5,835 nt of DNA from NCBI GenBank assembly GCA_030627625.1, contig DAOURR010000095.1, positions 1-5,835 on the forward strand, in the 5' to 3' direction. Below are positions 5,261-5,835 of the stretch, one piece after another (the stretch's first letter is position 1; every line of letters begins with the position of its first letter). Both the position numbers and the translations under genes were made by a program. This stretch comes from UBA3103 sp002365855 (GTDB taxonomy: Bacteria; Bacillota; Desulfotomaculia; Desulfotomaculales; Pelotomaculaceae). The notes below the pieces were generated by a model, which worked only from the letters and a program-made list of their open reading frames with translations, searched no databases and had not been told where the DNA came from.

Positions 5261-5835
5261 ATGATAAGAGCATTTACGGTTTTTTGCAAGCTAGATTTTA
5301 TAAAACTTTCCGCCCAGGAAATGTTCACAGAAGCGATGCGGGATTTTTCCAAAGAAAAGCTTTCCTCACTGGTTTACCCTTGCCCTTTGTGCGGGGCAAA
5401 GCATCCCCGCTGGTCAATGTTTGCTTCATATGAAAGGGATCTGATTTCTTATGAAAAGGGTTCGTATGTCCACTATAGAATCACGATTTCCAGGATAGAG
5501 TGTTCGTCATGCGGCCATCCCCATGCCATTTTGCCTGAAATTATCATCCCCTATAGTTCCTACAGTTTAATTTTTATCCTCAAGGTCCTGCGTGATTATT
5601 ATCTGTCCCGGATGACGGTCCAGGCGCTTTGTGATAAATATACGATCGCTGTTTCCACCCTTTATGCCTGGAAGCGACTTTTCCAAATCCACAAAAGGCT
5701 TTGGCTGGGCATTTTAGAAAATGCTGTTACCAAGCCGCTGGCCTTCCTTTCTGCACTGCCTTCAACTTCCACTTCCGATGATCTGGCTTTTTTCTTCCAG
5801 TGTCACGCCTATTCATTCCTGCAGGGGGTTACTAA
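5261..5835 (+). CDS. DUF6431-like zinc-finger protein of a second transposon, partial (runs off right edge)
   Basis: An open frame of 191 codons runs to the window edge without a stop. The protein has CPLC at residues 41-44 and CSSC about 40 residues later, followed by GHPHAILPEIIIPYSSYS. It thus shares the paired CxxC motif and HxxLPxxxxPYxxY signature with the gene at 507-932, though the rest is quite different. A helix-turn-helix-like stretch (LCDKYTIAVSTLYAWKRLF) follows, which suggests DNA binding. In the first transposon the homologous gene stands ahead of a DDE transposase, so a transposase gene is likely just past the window. The start at ATG 5261 is the first in frame after TAA 5243-5245 and leaves about 40 residues before the zinc site, but no clear ribosome binding site precedes it. 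The family assignment rests on motif memory and comparison of the two copies, and the function is unknown. Confidence 0.65.
   Translation, partial: MIRAFTVFCKLDFIKLSAQEMFTEAMRDFSKEKLSSLVYPCPLCGAKHPRWSMFASYERDLISYEKGSYVHYRITISRIECSSCGHPHAILPEIIIPYSSYSLIFILKVLRDYYLSRMTVQALCDKYTIAVSTLYAWKRLFQIHKRLWLGILENAVTKPLAFLSALPSTSTSDDLAFFFQCHAYSFLQGVT

Overview
The window is a stack of transposable elements in what looks like a Bacillota (clostridial, Peptococcaceae-like) genome. That guess rests on strong GGAGG-type ribosome binding sites, a TTG start behind AAAGGAGG, an IS256-family insertion sequence of Gram-positive type and a Zn-finger/transposase/ATPase gene set of a kind I associate with that group. 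It is an inference, not a species call.

Layout. Positions 1-232 (minus strand) hold an internal piece of a HlyD/MacA-type efflux adaptor gene that stops abruptly. Positions 233 to about 3374 hold a Tn7/Tn5053/Mu-like transposition module on the plus strand. It has a sigma-A-type promoter (253-281), a leader with nested inverted repeats (275-383), a DUF6431-type zinc-finger protein (507-932, frame open from 414), a D,D35E transposase (975-2327), an ExeA/TnsC-like AAA+ ATPase (2320-3120) and a small fourth ORF (3117-3380). The last three genes are packed with overlaps of 8 and 4 nt, so they look like a translationally coupled operon.

At 3375 the terminal inverted repeat of an intact IS256-family element begins (about 3375-4905, transposase on the minus strand, 4857 to 3631). 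This IS end supplies the stop codon of the small ORF. The IS carries about 250 bp of unusual repeat-rich noncoding DNA behind its transposase gene.

Positions 4906-5260 are noncoding. They contain two short direct repeats, a well-formed promoter (5129-5157) and two strong hairpins. From 5261 to the window edge runs a second, divergent DUF6431-like zinc-finger gene, probably the first gene of another transposon of the same general type.

How the genes fit together. The transposase would cut and join the DNA ends, and the AAA+ ATPase would select targets and activate the transposase, as in TnsB/TnsC, TniA/TniB and MuA/MuB. The zinc-finger protein and the small ORF have no assigned role. The most interesting observations are the repeated plan of promoter, hairpin leader and zinc-finger gene in both elements, and the apparently shifted or start-less 5' end of the first zinc-finger gene.
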